DNA of 64,000 nt, from positions 1,530,299-1,594,298 of the forward strand of contig JANPYM010000011.1 of NCBI GenBank assembly GCA_025890175.1, read 5' to 3'. Within the stretch, counting starts at the first letter, position 1. Each line of letters opens with the position of its first letter. The notes beneath the pieces are model-generated. The model did no database searches. It had not been told where the DNA came from and saw nothing but the letters and a program-made list of their open reading frames with translations. The DNA comes from Ciborinia camelliae (Eukaryota; Ascomycota; Leotiomycetes; Helotiales; Sclerotiniaceae). A program made the position numbers and the translations under genes. Of this stretch, positions 1-12,578 are shown piece by piece.

Positions 1-1
1 C

Positions 2-2324
2 CCAAGCACAATAAGTCGGTCAATAGATGAGGGCGTGGAAGATAGTGACGATGATGACGATGAGAATACCGCACTACGCAAGCCTTCCAGGCCAAGCAAC
101 CTACGAAGCAAAAGCTCTCCATACGATACGAATACCGGGGTATCTGGAGCTGTTGAGGATATGCGTGCTTCAACGGAATTTATAAAGTCTGTGCGACGCA
201 ACAGTCAGAACTACGAGGATTTCGCCGAGCAAGCGTTCAATGCATTATATTCGTCCGGCATTACGCTGAAGAAGCGCGCCGTCGGTTTATATGTGTCACT
301 ATGTGAACTAAAATCTTTCGTTCAGCTTAACCAGACGGGTTTCAAGAAAGTTTGCAAGAAATATGATAAGATATTGGACAGAAATCTGAAGTCTAGATAC
401 CTCCAGGATGTCGTAGCTTCGGCATATCCTTTCCTACCGGAAACACTCAAACACATTGAGGATAACATATCTCGAATAGAGCGCATGTATTCTAATGTCG
501 TAACTAATGGAGATGTCGACCTGGCAAAGAAGGAATTGCGATTACATCTACGAGAACATGTGGTCTGGGAAAGGAATACAGTGTGGAGAGAGATGATTGG
601 TATTGAGAGGAAAGCACAAGCTGCAAATATGGGCATTAGGAGAACTTTACTCGGTGCGGATAATGATCCATCCAAACTGCGGTTACAAGGTGATGATGCC
701 GATGTTTCTGAGATGAAGGAACTGTCAACACCAGTAGGGAGGGTGAAATGCCCGAGGTGGCTCTTCAGTTCGACGATGTTCACGTTGGTTGGAATTATTA
801 TCACCTTCATCCTACTACTGATTATTCCAATCATGAAGAAGGTGGAACAGCAAAACTGTTTAGCAATGTTAATATTTGTCAGTTTGCTATGGGCTACTGA
901 GGTAAGAAATCCCCTTAAGATCTTGAAGAGACCTTTGGTTAACTGTTGTCTAGGTCATACCTCTCTTCGTTACATCCCTCATGATCCCATTCCTATGTGT
1001 CCTTCTGCGCGTGGTTCGCTCTGAGGATAAACCTCACCATCGATTGGAAGCTCCAGCTGCGGCAAAGTACATATTTTCCGCAATGTGGACTCCAGTCATT
1101 ATGTTGTTGCTTGGCGGATTTACAGTAGCTGCAGCATTGTCAAAATATGACATTGCTAAGAGAATAGCCACATTCGTACTGAGCAAGGCGGGGACAAGAC
1201 CAAGGACTGTACTTCTTACCAACATGTTCGTGGCAGCTTTTGCAAGTATGTGGATCAGTAATGTCGCGGCACCAGTCTTGTGCTTCTCAATTATTCAGGT
1301 AAGCTTGGTAATGCTATTCACTGAGGTCTATTACTGACAATACTAGCCTATGCTTCGCAATCTTCCATCCGAATCTCAAATGTCGAAAGCTGTCATTCTT
1401 GGTATCGCACTTTCATCAAACATTGGTGGCATGCTATCTCCAATTGCATCCCCACAGAATATTGTCGCTCTTCAGATCATGTCTCCACAGCCAGACTGGG
1501 GAACTTGGTTCTTTATAGTCTTACCAGTCGGCATAATTTCCCTCCTTCTTATTTGGATCCTCTTACTTCTTACATTCAAGCCTGGTCGTGGAACCACAAT
1601 CATTCCCATTCGCCCAGTCAAGGATGCATTCTCTGGTGTTCAGTGGTTCATCACCCTCGTCACTCTCGGCACCATTGTACTCTGGTGTGTGAGCCATCAA
1701 CTTGACTGGATATTTGGTGATATGGGAGTAGTTGCAATCATCCCAATCATTTTGTTCTTCGGAACTGGTATCCTAACTAAGGAAGATTTCAATAACTTCT
1801 TATGGACGATCATAATTCTCGCTGCTGGAGGACTTTCTCTTGGCAAGGCTGTCAATTCGTCGGGATTGTTGCATACTATTGCTGGTGAGATCACTCAGAG
1901 CGTTCAGGGCTTCAGTTTATACAGTGTACTCGTTGTATTCTCTTGTCTTGTACTGGTTGTTGCAACATTCATCAGTCACACGGTCGCAGCTCTTATCATT
2001 CTGCCATTAGTTCATAGTGTTGGAGCAGGCATGGATGAACCACATCCCAATCTTTTGGTTATGGGTGCTACGTTGATGTGTAGTGCCGCTATGGGATTAC
2101 CCACTAGTGGATTCCCTAACATGAGTATGTATATTCCGAACCATTTCCACAAATAAAACCAATGCTAATGAACTATAGCCGCAATTATGATGGAAGATTC
2201 ACAAACTGGGCAGAGGTACTTACAAGTGAAACATTTCATCACTCGTGGCGTACCAGCAAGTATCCTTACATGGCTGGTAGTTATTTCGGTTGGATATGGA
2301 TTGATGAGGGTGGTTGGGATGTAA
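2..2324 (+). CDS. Low-affinity phosphate transporter, SPX + SLC13-type permease (5' partial)
   Basis: This is a plasma-membrane or vacuolar phosphate transporter of the Pho87/Pho90/Pho91 type. The frame is open to the window edge, so the N-terminus is missing; 722 residues remain. Exons are 2-901, 954-1298, 1347-2124 and 2179-2324, all with GT..AG introns in matching phase. The first ~200 visible residues end an SPX domain, the regulatory domain that senses inositol pyrophosphates: the basic run KKVCKKYDK and the helices after it are visible. A linker leads to about a dozen hydrophobic segments typical of the divalent anion:Na+ symporter fold, including SNIGGMLSPIASPQN, which resembles the family's substrate motif, and a late FISHTVAALIILP segment. 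The protein ends KHFITRGVPASILTW plus a last membrane helix. Which of the three yeast paralogues it matches best cannot be decided here. Confidence 0.93.
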
Positions 2325-2809
2325 TATTTGATCTGTACACTGATATTTTCGGATGGGACATTAGATTTCTATTGGGAAGGGGGAAAGGGCTGAGGCAGCA
2401 TTGCAGCATTGCAGCGATGGAGTTGGTTCTTTTCTGGGGGAAATTTTTGTCTGCGTAGGATAGCAAATCGGGATTTTGAATTAGCAAGTTCCACATTCCT
2501 GTCGTGCCTCGATCTACATTCTCATTATCAAAGTTTCATTCCATAACAACACCATGATGCCACATTTACTTGAAGAAAGTTCTCAGGAATGCGGGAACCG
2601 AGGTTTCGTGTTTTGTGCGTGTTTATAGGAGAGTTGTCCCCTTCAAGTTCCAATTCTTTTCTCTCTTCTCCTGTTTCCTCGACGTGCTATTGGAATCCAG
2701 ATATCGAGCGCCAAGCCAAGAAAAACGGTCTTCACAGCCCTACACTCCTTCACATATATCACCAGAAATTACCCTGCACTACCACCCCCCCCCACATCCC
2801 ACCGCAACC

Positions 2810-3598
2810 ATGCAATTCCCTACACTCGCCCTTGCCCTCTCCCTCCTCTCCCTCACCCACGCCATCGCCGTCCCAGCCCCGAATCCCGACTCCGCTCTAG
2901 AACCAAAAGACTTCATCCCCGATAGAGTCGCGCGACAAGTCTTGCCGCTCCCTCAACCTAGCTCCGATATTGATCCGCCGAGAGATGATGGGTTGGTTCC
3001 TTTTGCCGGGGGTGGACCGATCATTGGGAAATTTGTGAAGCCGACTTTTACGCCGACGCCGGAGGATAATGTCTTGCCGTTTCCTAATAGTGTGGTGAGT
3101 TGGATGGGTCCTTTTTTGAGTCTGGAATGTTGAATTTTTTGAGGGGGGGTTTTGTTTTTCTGGTTCTGAGAAAAGGGGCGAGGAGGGAAGAGGGGAGAGA
3201 GAAGAGAAGATGGGGGGAAGAAAGGGGTGGAGGATTTTCTTTTTTTCGGGGTTAGGCTGACGTGTTTTGTAAAGGAATTGAAGAAGCGCGCGCATGGTCA
3301 TGCTACCACACCTTCGAACGTGTGTCTCTCTTATCTGCTCTCTCTTTCCTTCTGCGTTTCTTTCTTTCCTCCTGCGCACCTACTAACATGAGACCCACCT
3401 CTCTAGGCATTCTGTCCCTACCCCGGCACGGCCTACTGCTGCAACTTTAACCCCGGCACGGGCGGAACGCTTTGTAAGTGGAATGGCGATGGCCATCTTT
3501 CGGGCTGTGAGTTGATTACGGGTGGGGAGAGCGTTTGTTGTACTACCCTTGGGTGTAAGGGGATGGAGGGCTTGAAGGAACCTATTACTACGATTTAG
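2810..3598 (+). CDS. Small secreted cysteine-rich protein with hydrophobin-like Cys order
   Basis: Two exons, 2810-3094 and 3407-3598, give 158 residues. The 312 bp intron has a GTGAGT donor and a perfect TACTAAC branch site at 3381-3387. The start follows CAACC and opens a typical signal peptide (hydrophobic core about residues 4-18, small residues at the cut), then a Pro/Asp-rich segment. All eight cysteines lie in exon 2 in the order C-x7-CC-x10-C-x10-C-x9-CC-x4-C. That order (C, CC, C, C, CC, C) is the hydrophobin order, but the spacings are shorter than those of class I or II, and the loops are Gly/Thr-rich rather than hydrophobic. I therefore infer a secreted, disulfide-knotted cell-wall or effector-like protein and not a true hydrophobin. 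No function is assigned. Confidence 0.85.
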
Positions 3599-6549
3599 GG
3601 GGGAGGAGTCATGGGATGGGAAGTGATGGGATGCGGTTCTGGGGGTGGAAGGGTGGAGTGGGAGTGGGAGATGGGGGATGGGGTACGAGTGGGAGTGGAG
3701 GTTGATATGGTAAGGGAAGATCGGTGGTATCTTGGTGTGTGAAACGGAGACGATTGATTATCTTCTGTCGCATGGGTTTGAAAATGGGGGATCTTTTTTT
3801 TTTCTCAAAATTGTGTTTTCTGTTTTGGGTTATTGTGGTTTGGGGATGGGTGTTCAGATTTGCACTTTGAAACAATTGAAATATATTTGCTCGGTTGACT
3901 TCAACACCATTGCTAGACACTGGAAGCAACTCAAGTCCTCGCTGGTATGTTATTGATAAGGTGGTGCAGACAATCGTGTACAGCTGTGACCTTTCTTTGC
4001 ACCAGTGACCAGTAGCGCTATTGATAGCTTGATCAAATTTATACTGACTGCTGAACTCCCTCTCTGCCGGTGTGGATGCAATATTGTCCATGGTCTTCAA
4101 GAATATCAACTGGAGGGCACCTATTGCCAGTATGTGGGAGTGGGAATTGGCTTCAACAGAGCCGAGAAAATGTCAAAATACAATGAGCATACATTTAAGA
4201 TCACTTATGGTTATCTGAAACTCGACGTCTTTCTTGTACTCAATGTCTTTCTTATACTCAACCTCTTTCTTGTACTCAACGTCAAAGCTTGCAACCAATT
4301 CATCATCGATGGTCGAAGATGAGAGAAATTTTTGCATGCTCGGGATCGGAGTATAACAAACCAGATGAGCTACTGACGTTGAGATACTCTTTAGAATGGG
4401 GGTGTTGTATTTTGATATAGTAGCAGAAACAGAGGCTTACGAGAGAGGTTAAATTAATGGATTGGAAACACGTCTTAAATGCTTTGATATTGCTATGACA
4501 TCGTTAGTTGTTATAATATCAGCCGTTAACCTGAAATTGGAGGGAAAGCCTGGGGAAAGTCTCATTCCTGAATGAGATGATGACCAAACAGCTTGTAGAA
4601 GTTAAATTCTTCAATTATATTCAAGCTATCATAAACTCTTGGCCAATCCGCCAGTTACTACCTACCTATAGTGTGATGCCGCGCCCCGTGTCTTGTCTTG
4701 ACTTGTGGAGGATTACGTGTCGCCTCCCTCGAACTTTTCAAAATCGTACATACCTTATTGAAAGGAAAAGCCAAAAATTTCGATGGAGAGATACTTCCAT
4801 GAGCCTTGTTTTTGATGAAGAATCTTTGAGTTCAGGTTGGGTATATTCTGTGAGATGTAGGGCAACTCATCTGGTGATGATTATGTAAGCTGGTATGGAG
4901 TGGTGTGTTTATTTCCCCAGGAAATTTAATCTTAAATCAACTACTTGCCAACGACGCACCCTTAACTTAAGAACGATCCGCAGTCTCTCAGTGCAGTGGT
5001 TTGGTGAACGGGATAAATGAAGCATGTTCGCGACGAGCAGACATTAATGTACCATCTCATCTTGTCACTACCAATCAATCTTCTTTAATTTTAGCCACAA
5101 GGTCCCTTCATTACTAAATCCACGTCAATATAACATTTGCCATACAGGCTGAGTGTAATCATTTGATTGTTAGCGTTTTGGGATATATGTTTTTTGTACT
5201 AAACCATTGCACGAGAATAGTTTATATCAATTCATTTTTGATAAATATATTGGGCAGCTTGCTGGTTTATAATGTTAATCGTTTTTGTTTGTAGATTGAT
5301 AATAATGTTTGTAGGCCTTATATTTTCATAAAAAAGATATAATAGGGCTCAACGTTAAGATTAAGCATTTTGCAATTAGTAATTATATTCGGCATATCTT
5401 TTTGTGTTGGGCATTTTCAGAATTGCCCGGCTTTCATCGCAATCCCGTCGATACTGGTACCTAACTTGTTGAAAGTCAAAGTAGTAATATTAATGCAGAT
5501 TTCGGCGATAGGTTTTGTATAGTTATCTTTAATAGCGTTTTCAAAACTTTATTAGAGTTGTTAGCCCCTCCTCAAGAACTTTGGATACAACGAAGAAGTA
5601 ATAGTTATCGTGTTGGGCGCAGTAAAAAACTTTAGGGAGTACAAATTTGCGGTTTGGAAGTTGTTTATGTAATTAGTTTATAGTTACGTATTTATCGGCA
5701 GAGTTATAGTGTAAGGTAGGATGCATTTTGATAAAGATATCTCCAATATGGTAAACATTTGCTTGTAACCTCAACTAGTTCGGCTTCATGGACGGAAAGG
5801 TGATGACGGTATAAGAGAGTCCGAAATAGAATAACAGCCTTCATCTAACGCAGTTCCGGTGTTGATGAAACCAAGCGTATGGTTAGGGAATGATTGGCAG
5901 GAGCAGCGGGGGAGTACGGCTTGGTCTTCGATGAGCCAGGAATTATCGTCGATAGTTGTGAGACTGAATGGAAGTTTTCGATATTTTATTGGGATGCGAT
6001 GGCCGTTTGAAGGTGCCCAGATCTTTTTTCGAGTATATACAGAATATCCAGCATTATTAAATTACTTCTTCAAGGGCGTTATTGGCGTTATCGCGAAGTC
6101 GATTTGGTTTAAGTCAAGGCAAGTGTAGGCTGCCGGGCAGAGACATGTATTTTTGCAGAGTTGTGTTTAAATGGATTATTGAAAGGTAAGTAGCATTCCG
6201 AAGTAATAGAGTAAATGGCCGCTTAAGCAGCTTTTCTAGAAAGATTCAACCGGGCAACTGAGCGCCTTTAATTATTCAAGGCTTCAGCCAAACGAACAAG
6301 ATTAACGGTAAATGGTAGGTAGCTGATTATGGAGACCTCGGGAAGTAACCTCTATCAATGTATTCTGTCTTCATTTAGGTGATTGATTCATCAAAGTTTT
6401 CAAAGCGAATACTGTGGTTAGGTACCTATTGTCAAGTGATGCTCGAACAAATCCACCTTTCCTCAATTTTATGATTGTTATTATTATGTTCTAAACATAG
6501 CTAATTGAAAGGGTTTGATTGATAGACTTACTAAGGGCCCGTTCGGATC
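3599..6549. other. Gene-free interval with moderately AT-rich, repeat-poor DNA
   Basis: I see no supported gene. Open frames such as 4577-4888 and 5859-6128 encode nothing family-like and lack splice or context support. The A+T content climbs towards the AT block on the right, so the right half may be decayed transposon DNA. The only clear structure is the 18 bp repeat at 4221-4283. Confidence 0.6.
4221..4283. repeat. 18 bp tandem repeat, 3.5 copies
   Basis: Units begin at 4221, 4239, 4257 and 4275 with the pattern CTCAACGTCTTTCTTGTA and one to three differences per unit. Because 18 is a multiple of three, the + strand frame reads as alternating FLVLN/FLILN-like units. That short open frame (4005-4322) has no other coding support. 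Confidence 0.85.
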
Positions 6550-6603
6550 GTTTTTTTTTTTATAGGCTATAATTTTGTAATACTAAAAATTTGGCGAATA
6601 TAG

Positions 6604-6710
6604 CAATTTGTTAACAATTGTGTTCAAATCAATTATATTTTTGTAGATTTATTTATTATATAACAAGATTTGTAATACAAACAAAATTTTATTAATAATT
6701 ATATTCAAAT
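6604..6710. repeat. Left-edge degenerate tandem repeat (period 81 bp)
   Basis: The stretch 6604-6629 recurs at 6685-6710 with the same TTCAAAT ending. In 26 positions four differences are C-to-T or G-to-A in the inner copy and two are transversions. In such AT-rich DNA this alone is weak; it gains weight from the similar right-edge repeat. Confidence 0.45.
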
Positions 6711-9700
6711 TATTTGTAAAATTAATTAATTTATAAATAATATTTTGTACCCTATATTTTGAAAATATATTTTATATTTTAAAGATTTTTATAATTCCAA
6801 ATTTATTATAATTTTATTTTTGCATTCGTTTTATTATTGTTTATTAATAATTTCAAATTTATTATTTTTTATTTTTATATTCGTTTTATTATTATTTATT
6901 ATTGTTAAATATTATTATCATTATTTACTTTTTTATTGAAAAACTTTAATTTTTATATTAATATTATAATATTAATATATAATTATTAAATAACTTTTTT
7001 TTATTCAAATTTATTTTATTAATTTTTTTCAAAAATGGATTATTATTATATCAAATAATTTATTATAAATAATTTTATTATTTTTAAGAAATTTTATTCT
7101 TTTTTATTTTTTTTATTTTTTTAATATTAATAATTTCGATATTGTATTTTTTCTTTAATACAATAATATATTTTTTTTTTAATATATTAATAAATCTTTT
7201 TTTTTATATAATAATTTTTTTTTTTTGTATAATAATAATAATATATTTTTTTTTTAATATAAAAATATAATTTTTTAATATAAAAATATATTTTTTTAAT
7301 ATAATAATATTGTATACTTTTTTTTATATAATATTATATTTTTTTAATATAAAAATATAATTTTTTATTTAAATATTATATTTTTTTTTTTTTTTTTTTA
7401 AAATATTATATTTCAATATTAAAATTTTAAAATTTATATTTATATATATTTATATTTAATTATATTAATTTTATATATTAGAAATTTCAATAAAATATAA
7501 ATTTTTAAGTTATTTTAACTAACAAAATTTAGGAAACAAAATTACAAATTTTTAATAACAATTTTTAAATTTTAAATAATTTTTATTTTATTTTTAATTA
7601 TAACAAAATTATTAAAATTTTATTTTATAATTTTAATAAATATAATTAATTTAATAATTTTAATTTTTTTGATTTGTTTATTTAATATATTAATTTTATT
7701 ATAATAATTATATTTTCAATTTTAAACGATAAAAATAATAAATTAAGAAAATAAAGATAAAATAAATTTTTAATTATTATTTAATAATATATAATTAAAT
7801 AGTAGATTTGTTAAAATAAATATATAAAAAATTTAATGAAAAATAAAGTATAATTAATTATTATTATTTTAATTTAATTTTATTATTTATAAGATTAAAA
7901 GATTATAATCAAATATTATTAATTCAAATAAATTTTTTTTAAATTTATTTATTAGAATTATATTTATATTTAAAAAATATTTGGTATAAATTAAAAAAAA
8001 GATTTGTAATATTTTTGGGCTAGTAATAAAATTTGAAATATTATTATTATAATTTATAAACGTTTGGTAATTTGAAAATTCAAAAAGGTAACTTGTTTTT
8101 TTGAAATATTTTTTTATTTTAAAAATAAAATTATAATTGATTAAACTATAATTGAAATTAATTTTGTATTTAATCAAATCAAAATCGAATTTAATTTTAT
8201 AATTAATTTTTTATTAATTAATAATAATAATAAAAAAGAATTTAATAATTTTTTTAATTTTGATTACAATTTTAATAACTTTGATAATAATAATTTATTA
8301 TTATTTTCGAAAATTAAATTTAATTTAAAAGTTTTAATTATCAAAAACGTTTATAATAAAGGTGGTATAAAATAAAATAATATAAAATATAATATTTTTT
8401 AAATAAAATTAATTAAAAATAATAAGGATCAAAAAAAATATAAATATTAAATTAAAATATTATAAACTTAATAATTTATTAAAATTATAAAAAAAAATAA
8501 TAAAAAATTTTATTGTATTTATTAAATTATAAAAAAGTATGTAGATATAAAGTATAATTGTTAATAAGAAATAATCAATCTCGAATATAAATGGTAACAA
8601 TTTATTATTATTTAAATTATTAAAAAAATATTTTATAATTATTTTAATTTGGAAGATAAAATTAAAAAATAATAATATATTATTTTATTATTAAAATTTA
8701 ATAGTATTAATAAAAAAATTGTTAATTTAAAATAATTAATTTTTGTGGTATAATATATAAATGTAAATAATAATATTTAAAATAATTTTATAAAAAAATT
8801 TATAATTATAAATAAATATAATATTGTTATTGAATATAATGATATTATAAATAATTTCAAATTTATTTATAAATTGAAATTATTTAATATAAAAAAAATT
8901 TATAGTTTTTATAATAAATAAATATATTTTTTAATTATTTTTTTTATTTATTATATATTTTATTAATTTATTATAATAATTTTTTTATATTTTTTTAACA
9001 ATTTTATTTTTAAATTTTATTATATTTATTAATATTTAATTATTAATTTTTGAAATAAAATTTAAAATATTTTTAAATTTAATATTTTTACTTTTTGTTA
9101 TCTTTTTTTGCTATTCTTTATTTTCAAATATATTTTTTACTTTATATAAATAAATGAAATTATATAAAATTATATATATAAATACAATTTATATTTATTT
9201 TTCGAATAAAAATAAAAAAGTTTTATTAAATATTTTGAATTTGCTTTTAAGAATATTGAAAATTCGTTTAATTATATTTTGTATTATTAAATATTGTAAA
9301 TTAAATAATTTTTTTTTGTTTTTTGATTATATATTAATTAATATTTATTTTTTTAAATAATAATATATTTTTTAATATAAAATCAAAAATAATTATCAAT
9401 ATATATATTTAACATCTATTAAATAAAATTATTTATTAGAAATTTCAAAAATATTTTTAAAAAATATATTATTAAAAATTTGTTAATTATATACATTTCT
9501 TTTTTAGTCTGAAAATATATAATTAAATTAAAAATTAAAAATATAAATATTAAAAATATTTTATATTAAAATTTTTTTTTTGTTATAAAATAGAATAATG
9601 TTTTTAATAGATTATTAAAAATAAATATAAATATTATTTAAAGTTTTAAGGCATTATTGGAAATATGGATAGAATTTTTTATTTGTTTTAATTTGTTTAT

Positions 9701-10720
9701 AATTAAAAATAATTATATTAAAAGTAATAATATTGGAAAATTTAATTTTGTATTAATATAATATTAATATAATTTTAAAGATTTAATAAAAGTAATAATA
9801 AATAATTAATTTAAATTAATTAAAAAATTTTATTGTATTATTTATATTATTTTTCTTTAAAATAATGTAAAAAAATATTGTAAGTTTTTTTTCAATTATA
9901 ATATTATAAAAAATTTGAAGTTTGATATATTTAAATAAAAAATTTTGTAATTTTAAAAATATAGGTTTTAATATATAAAAATTGTTAAAATATTGTTAAT
10001 TGTAATTTTAATTGAAAATAATTTGAATACAATTTTTTTTATAAATTTTAAATTTATATTTTTTTGTATAATTATATATAGATTTTTTAATATAATATTT
10101 TCTAATATGTTTTTATTAAAAATAAACAATAATATAATAATAAAAGCAATATTTTTTTTAAAAAACAAAAAAATATATTTTGAAAAAATTGTGTATTAAT
10201 ATAATAATAATAAAGATAATAATGATAAGATGATAAAATAAAATAATAAAATAATAATTAAAAACAATAATTTCGATAAAAAAAAGTAAATAAATTGATA
10301 AAATAATTAAATTAAAAAGTAAAAGCAATAAAATAATAATAATAAGATAATAAGCTATTAAATAAAATAAAAATAAAAAAAGTAATAATAAAATAATGAA
10401 ATAAGAAATAATAAAGGAATCGATAATAAAGTATAAAGTGATAAGATAGGGTAATAATAAGGGAAGCGATAATAAAATAATAAAATAATAAGATAATAAA
10501 AAATAGGGTATAATAATGTTATAAAAAATTGAAAGTATAAAATTAAATAGACTTTAAAAATAATAAATTTTTAAAATAATTTATAATAAAATAATTAATA
10601 AAAATCAATATATTTTTATTTTAAAAATTAAATAAATTTTAATAAATTTTAATAAATATTTTTTAAAGCTTTTTAAATCTTTATTAAAGATTTTGATAAT
10701 ATATTACAAATATAAAATTT

Positions 10721-10880
10721 CAAATTTTGTAAGATTTTATTAATTTGTTGTTATGTTTAATAAATATGTTTTGTAAACTATATTTGTAAAACTAAAAACT
10801 CAAATTTTGTGAAATTTTTGTTGTTTACATTTGTATTCGATAAACGCGTTTTGTGAGCCATATTTGTGAATAGTTTGGTT
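10721..10880. repeat. Right-edge 80 bp tandem repeat with RIP-type differences
   Basis: Copy 1 is 10721-10800 and copy 2 is 10801-10880; both open with CAAATTTTGT. Across the best-conserved 32 bases (10759-10790 against 10839-10870) I count eight differences, all C-to-T or G-to-A going from the outer to the inner copy; for example GCGTTTTGTGAGCCA becomes ATGTTTTGTAAACTA. The copy nearer the AT block is the more mutated one. Confidence 0.75.
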
Positions 10881-11954
10881 ATTCTCTCAAACCCGGAAAC
10901 CCAGCCACTAACCACCAACCACAATTAGCGAACCAATCAAGTACGCGCCAAATCACATGCTTCTACGCTCAAATAAATGAAGCTACAACATCTTGATCAC
11001 AGTTGGTAAATAGTTGAGCGCAAGATATTCTCTAACACCGATCCATCTATAATAACTCATTTGATTGTTGACTGACCTCACAATAGATCTATCTCTCGCG
11101 ACCGAGCCTGATGTCGACTCCTAAGGCAGGTTTTCCTTCCAGATCTCTGTATCACAAACAACTAATCATCCTGAATTAGTCAACTTGAGCCTCAGTGGAT
11201 ACTAGCCCTCCAGCACCAATCCCTAGATTTCTCACCATCTAGGAGATTATTCACTTTTTATCAAGAGAGATGCCGAGAAACTTCTAGAATGGTTATACAA
11301 GAATTTCGAAATACATTGTGGCAACTGTCAATGAATATTCCCTCTTTTGGATAATTTTCACACATTATCGCACGCCATTCATCACCTAACCATTCCCAGT
11401 CTTTCCCATCTCTCTTACCTCCTTCGCACCCATGCTCCACCTCACTCCACTTTGTAACACTTGCCATTCAATATCCAGTAGTACGAATTGCGCTGTAAAT
11501 AATATAAGCTTAATTTGTTGTGAAGGGTGTCTTTTTTGGATTCGGATTCGAAATCAAGGCCAGCACCAGCCACTTTCCCACTGATACTTTGAACGAAAGG
11601 ATGATCGATATTCCAGTCCCGCTCTGATATTATACAACTATCCATTGATAAATCCAGTCCAGGTGCTTGAAGTATACGAATGACTCCTATTAAATCTTCA
11701 CGTGCAATGTATTGTGGAATATTCTAGTAGGCTTCAAGTGAAGAAATCTGTCCTCATTCAGTTGTGTCATGAATCTTAGTCAATTCTTGGAGACTTACAC
11801 CCTTCTGATATGTCATTTAAGAGATTGCTTTTCCTCTCTCTCTCCCTCTTTTGATTCTCTTTCCACACCACACAAAAACCAAAACCGAAAAGCAACGGAT
11901 ACACACAAGAACAATCCTCAAGCATTCGACATCATTTCACGCCTACAATCCTCA
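10881..11954. other. Intergenic DNA, no gene seen
   Basis: Composition returns to normal. Short open frames on both strands (near 11261-11645) lack homology-like features, start context or introns. The right end is probably promoter and leader for the gene at 12579. Confidence 0.5.
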
Positions 11955-12450
11955 TCATACAACCTTCCTCTCGCACAACCTTCCTCTCGCACAACCTTCC
12001 TCTCGCACAACCTTCCTCTCGCACAACCTTCCTCTCGCACAACCTTCTTCATCATACAACCTTCTTCATCATACAACCTTCCTCGTCATACAACCTTCCT
12101 CATCATACAACCTTCCTCATCACACAACCTTCCTCATCATACAACCTTCCTCACCATACAACCTTCCTCACCATACAACCTTCCTCACCATACAACCTTC
12201 CTCATCACACAACCTTCCTCGTCATACAACCTTCCTCATCATACAACCTTCCTCATCATACAACCTTCCTCACCATACAACCTTCCTCACCATACAACCT
12301 TCCTCATCATACAACCTTCCTCATCACACAACCTTCCTCATCATACAACCTTCCTCACCATACAACCTTCCTCACCATACAACCTTCCTCATCATACAAC
12401 CTTCCTCATCACACAACCTTCCTCATCATACAACCTTCCTCTCACACGCC
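11955..12450. repeat. 29-copy minisatellite (16/17 bp unit, core ACAACCTT)
   Basis: I count 29 occurrences of ACAACCTT. The first units are 16 bp (CGCACAACCTTCCTCT), the later ones 17 bp (CATACAACCTTCCTCAT) with variants CAT/CAC/CGT before the core. Units 19-23 and 24-28 carry the same order of variants, so an 85 bp block was duplicated as a whole. As 17 is not a multiple of three, long open frames run through it in more than one frame; I treat these as artefacts. The array ends about 130 bp upstream of the next start codon, so it lies in its promoter or 5' leader. Confidence 0.92.
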
Positions 12451-12578
12451 CTGCCATCTTATCCGGTTTTGTCCATCCGAAACCCTCTGGTTATTACTGT
12501 CTCGAATATTAAGCCTCTATTTTACAAGCCATCTTCGCATATTCCACATCCAAAACCTTCCTCTCACCAGCATCAAAA

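Larger units (their letters stand above)
6550..10880. repeat. Extreme A+T block (about 4.3 kb), probably RIP-degraded repeat DNA
   Basis: Base composition changes abruptly after a GC-containing motif at 6536-6551 and returns to normal near 10880. Inside, G and C are rare and runs of A, T and TTA/ATT dominate. Open frames inside (for example 7887-8177, 9154-9360, 9968-10199) encode only Ile/Asn/Lys/Phe-rich strings, expected by chance at this composition. Both edges carry degenerate tandem repeats with a period near 80 bp whose copies differ mostly by C-to-T or G-to-A changes, the mark of repeat-induced point mutation. I infer a heavily mutated satellite or transposon block; an AT-rich centromeric segment is an alternative. 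Confidence 0.8.

Noticed and set aside
3407..3598. Naming the secreted protein a hydrophobin
   Set aside because: The cysteine order fits but all loop lengths are outside the usual ranges and hydrophobic stretches are missing.
7887..10199. Several ORFs of 66-96 codons inside the AT block
   Set aside because: They encode only Ile/Asn/Lys/Phe/Leu strings forced by the base composition, overlap on both strands and have no motif; TAA-poor stretches are expected by chance among so many frames.
6550..10880. AT block as a nuclear copy of mitochondrial DNA
   Set aside because: I see no tRNA, rRNA or respiratory-gene remnants, and the A+T content is even higher than usual for fungal mitochondria; edge repeats fit RIP better.
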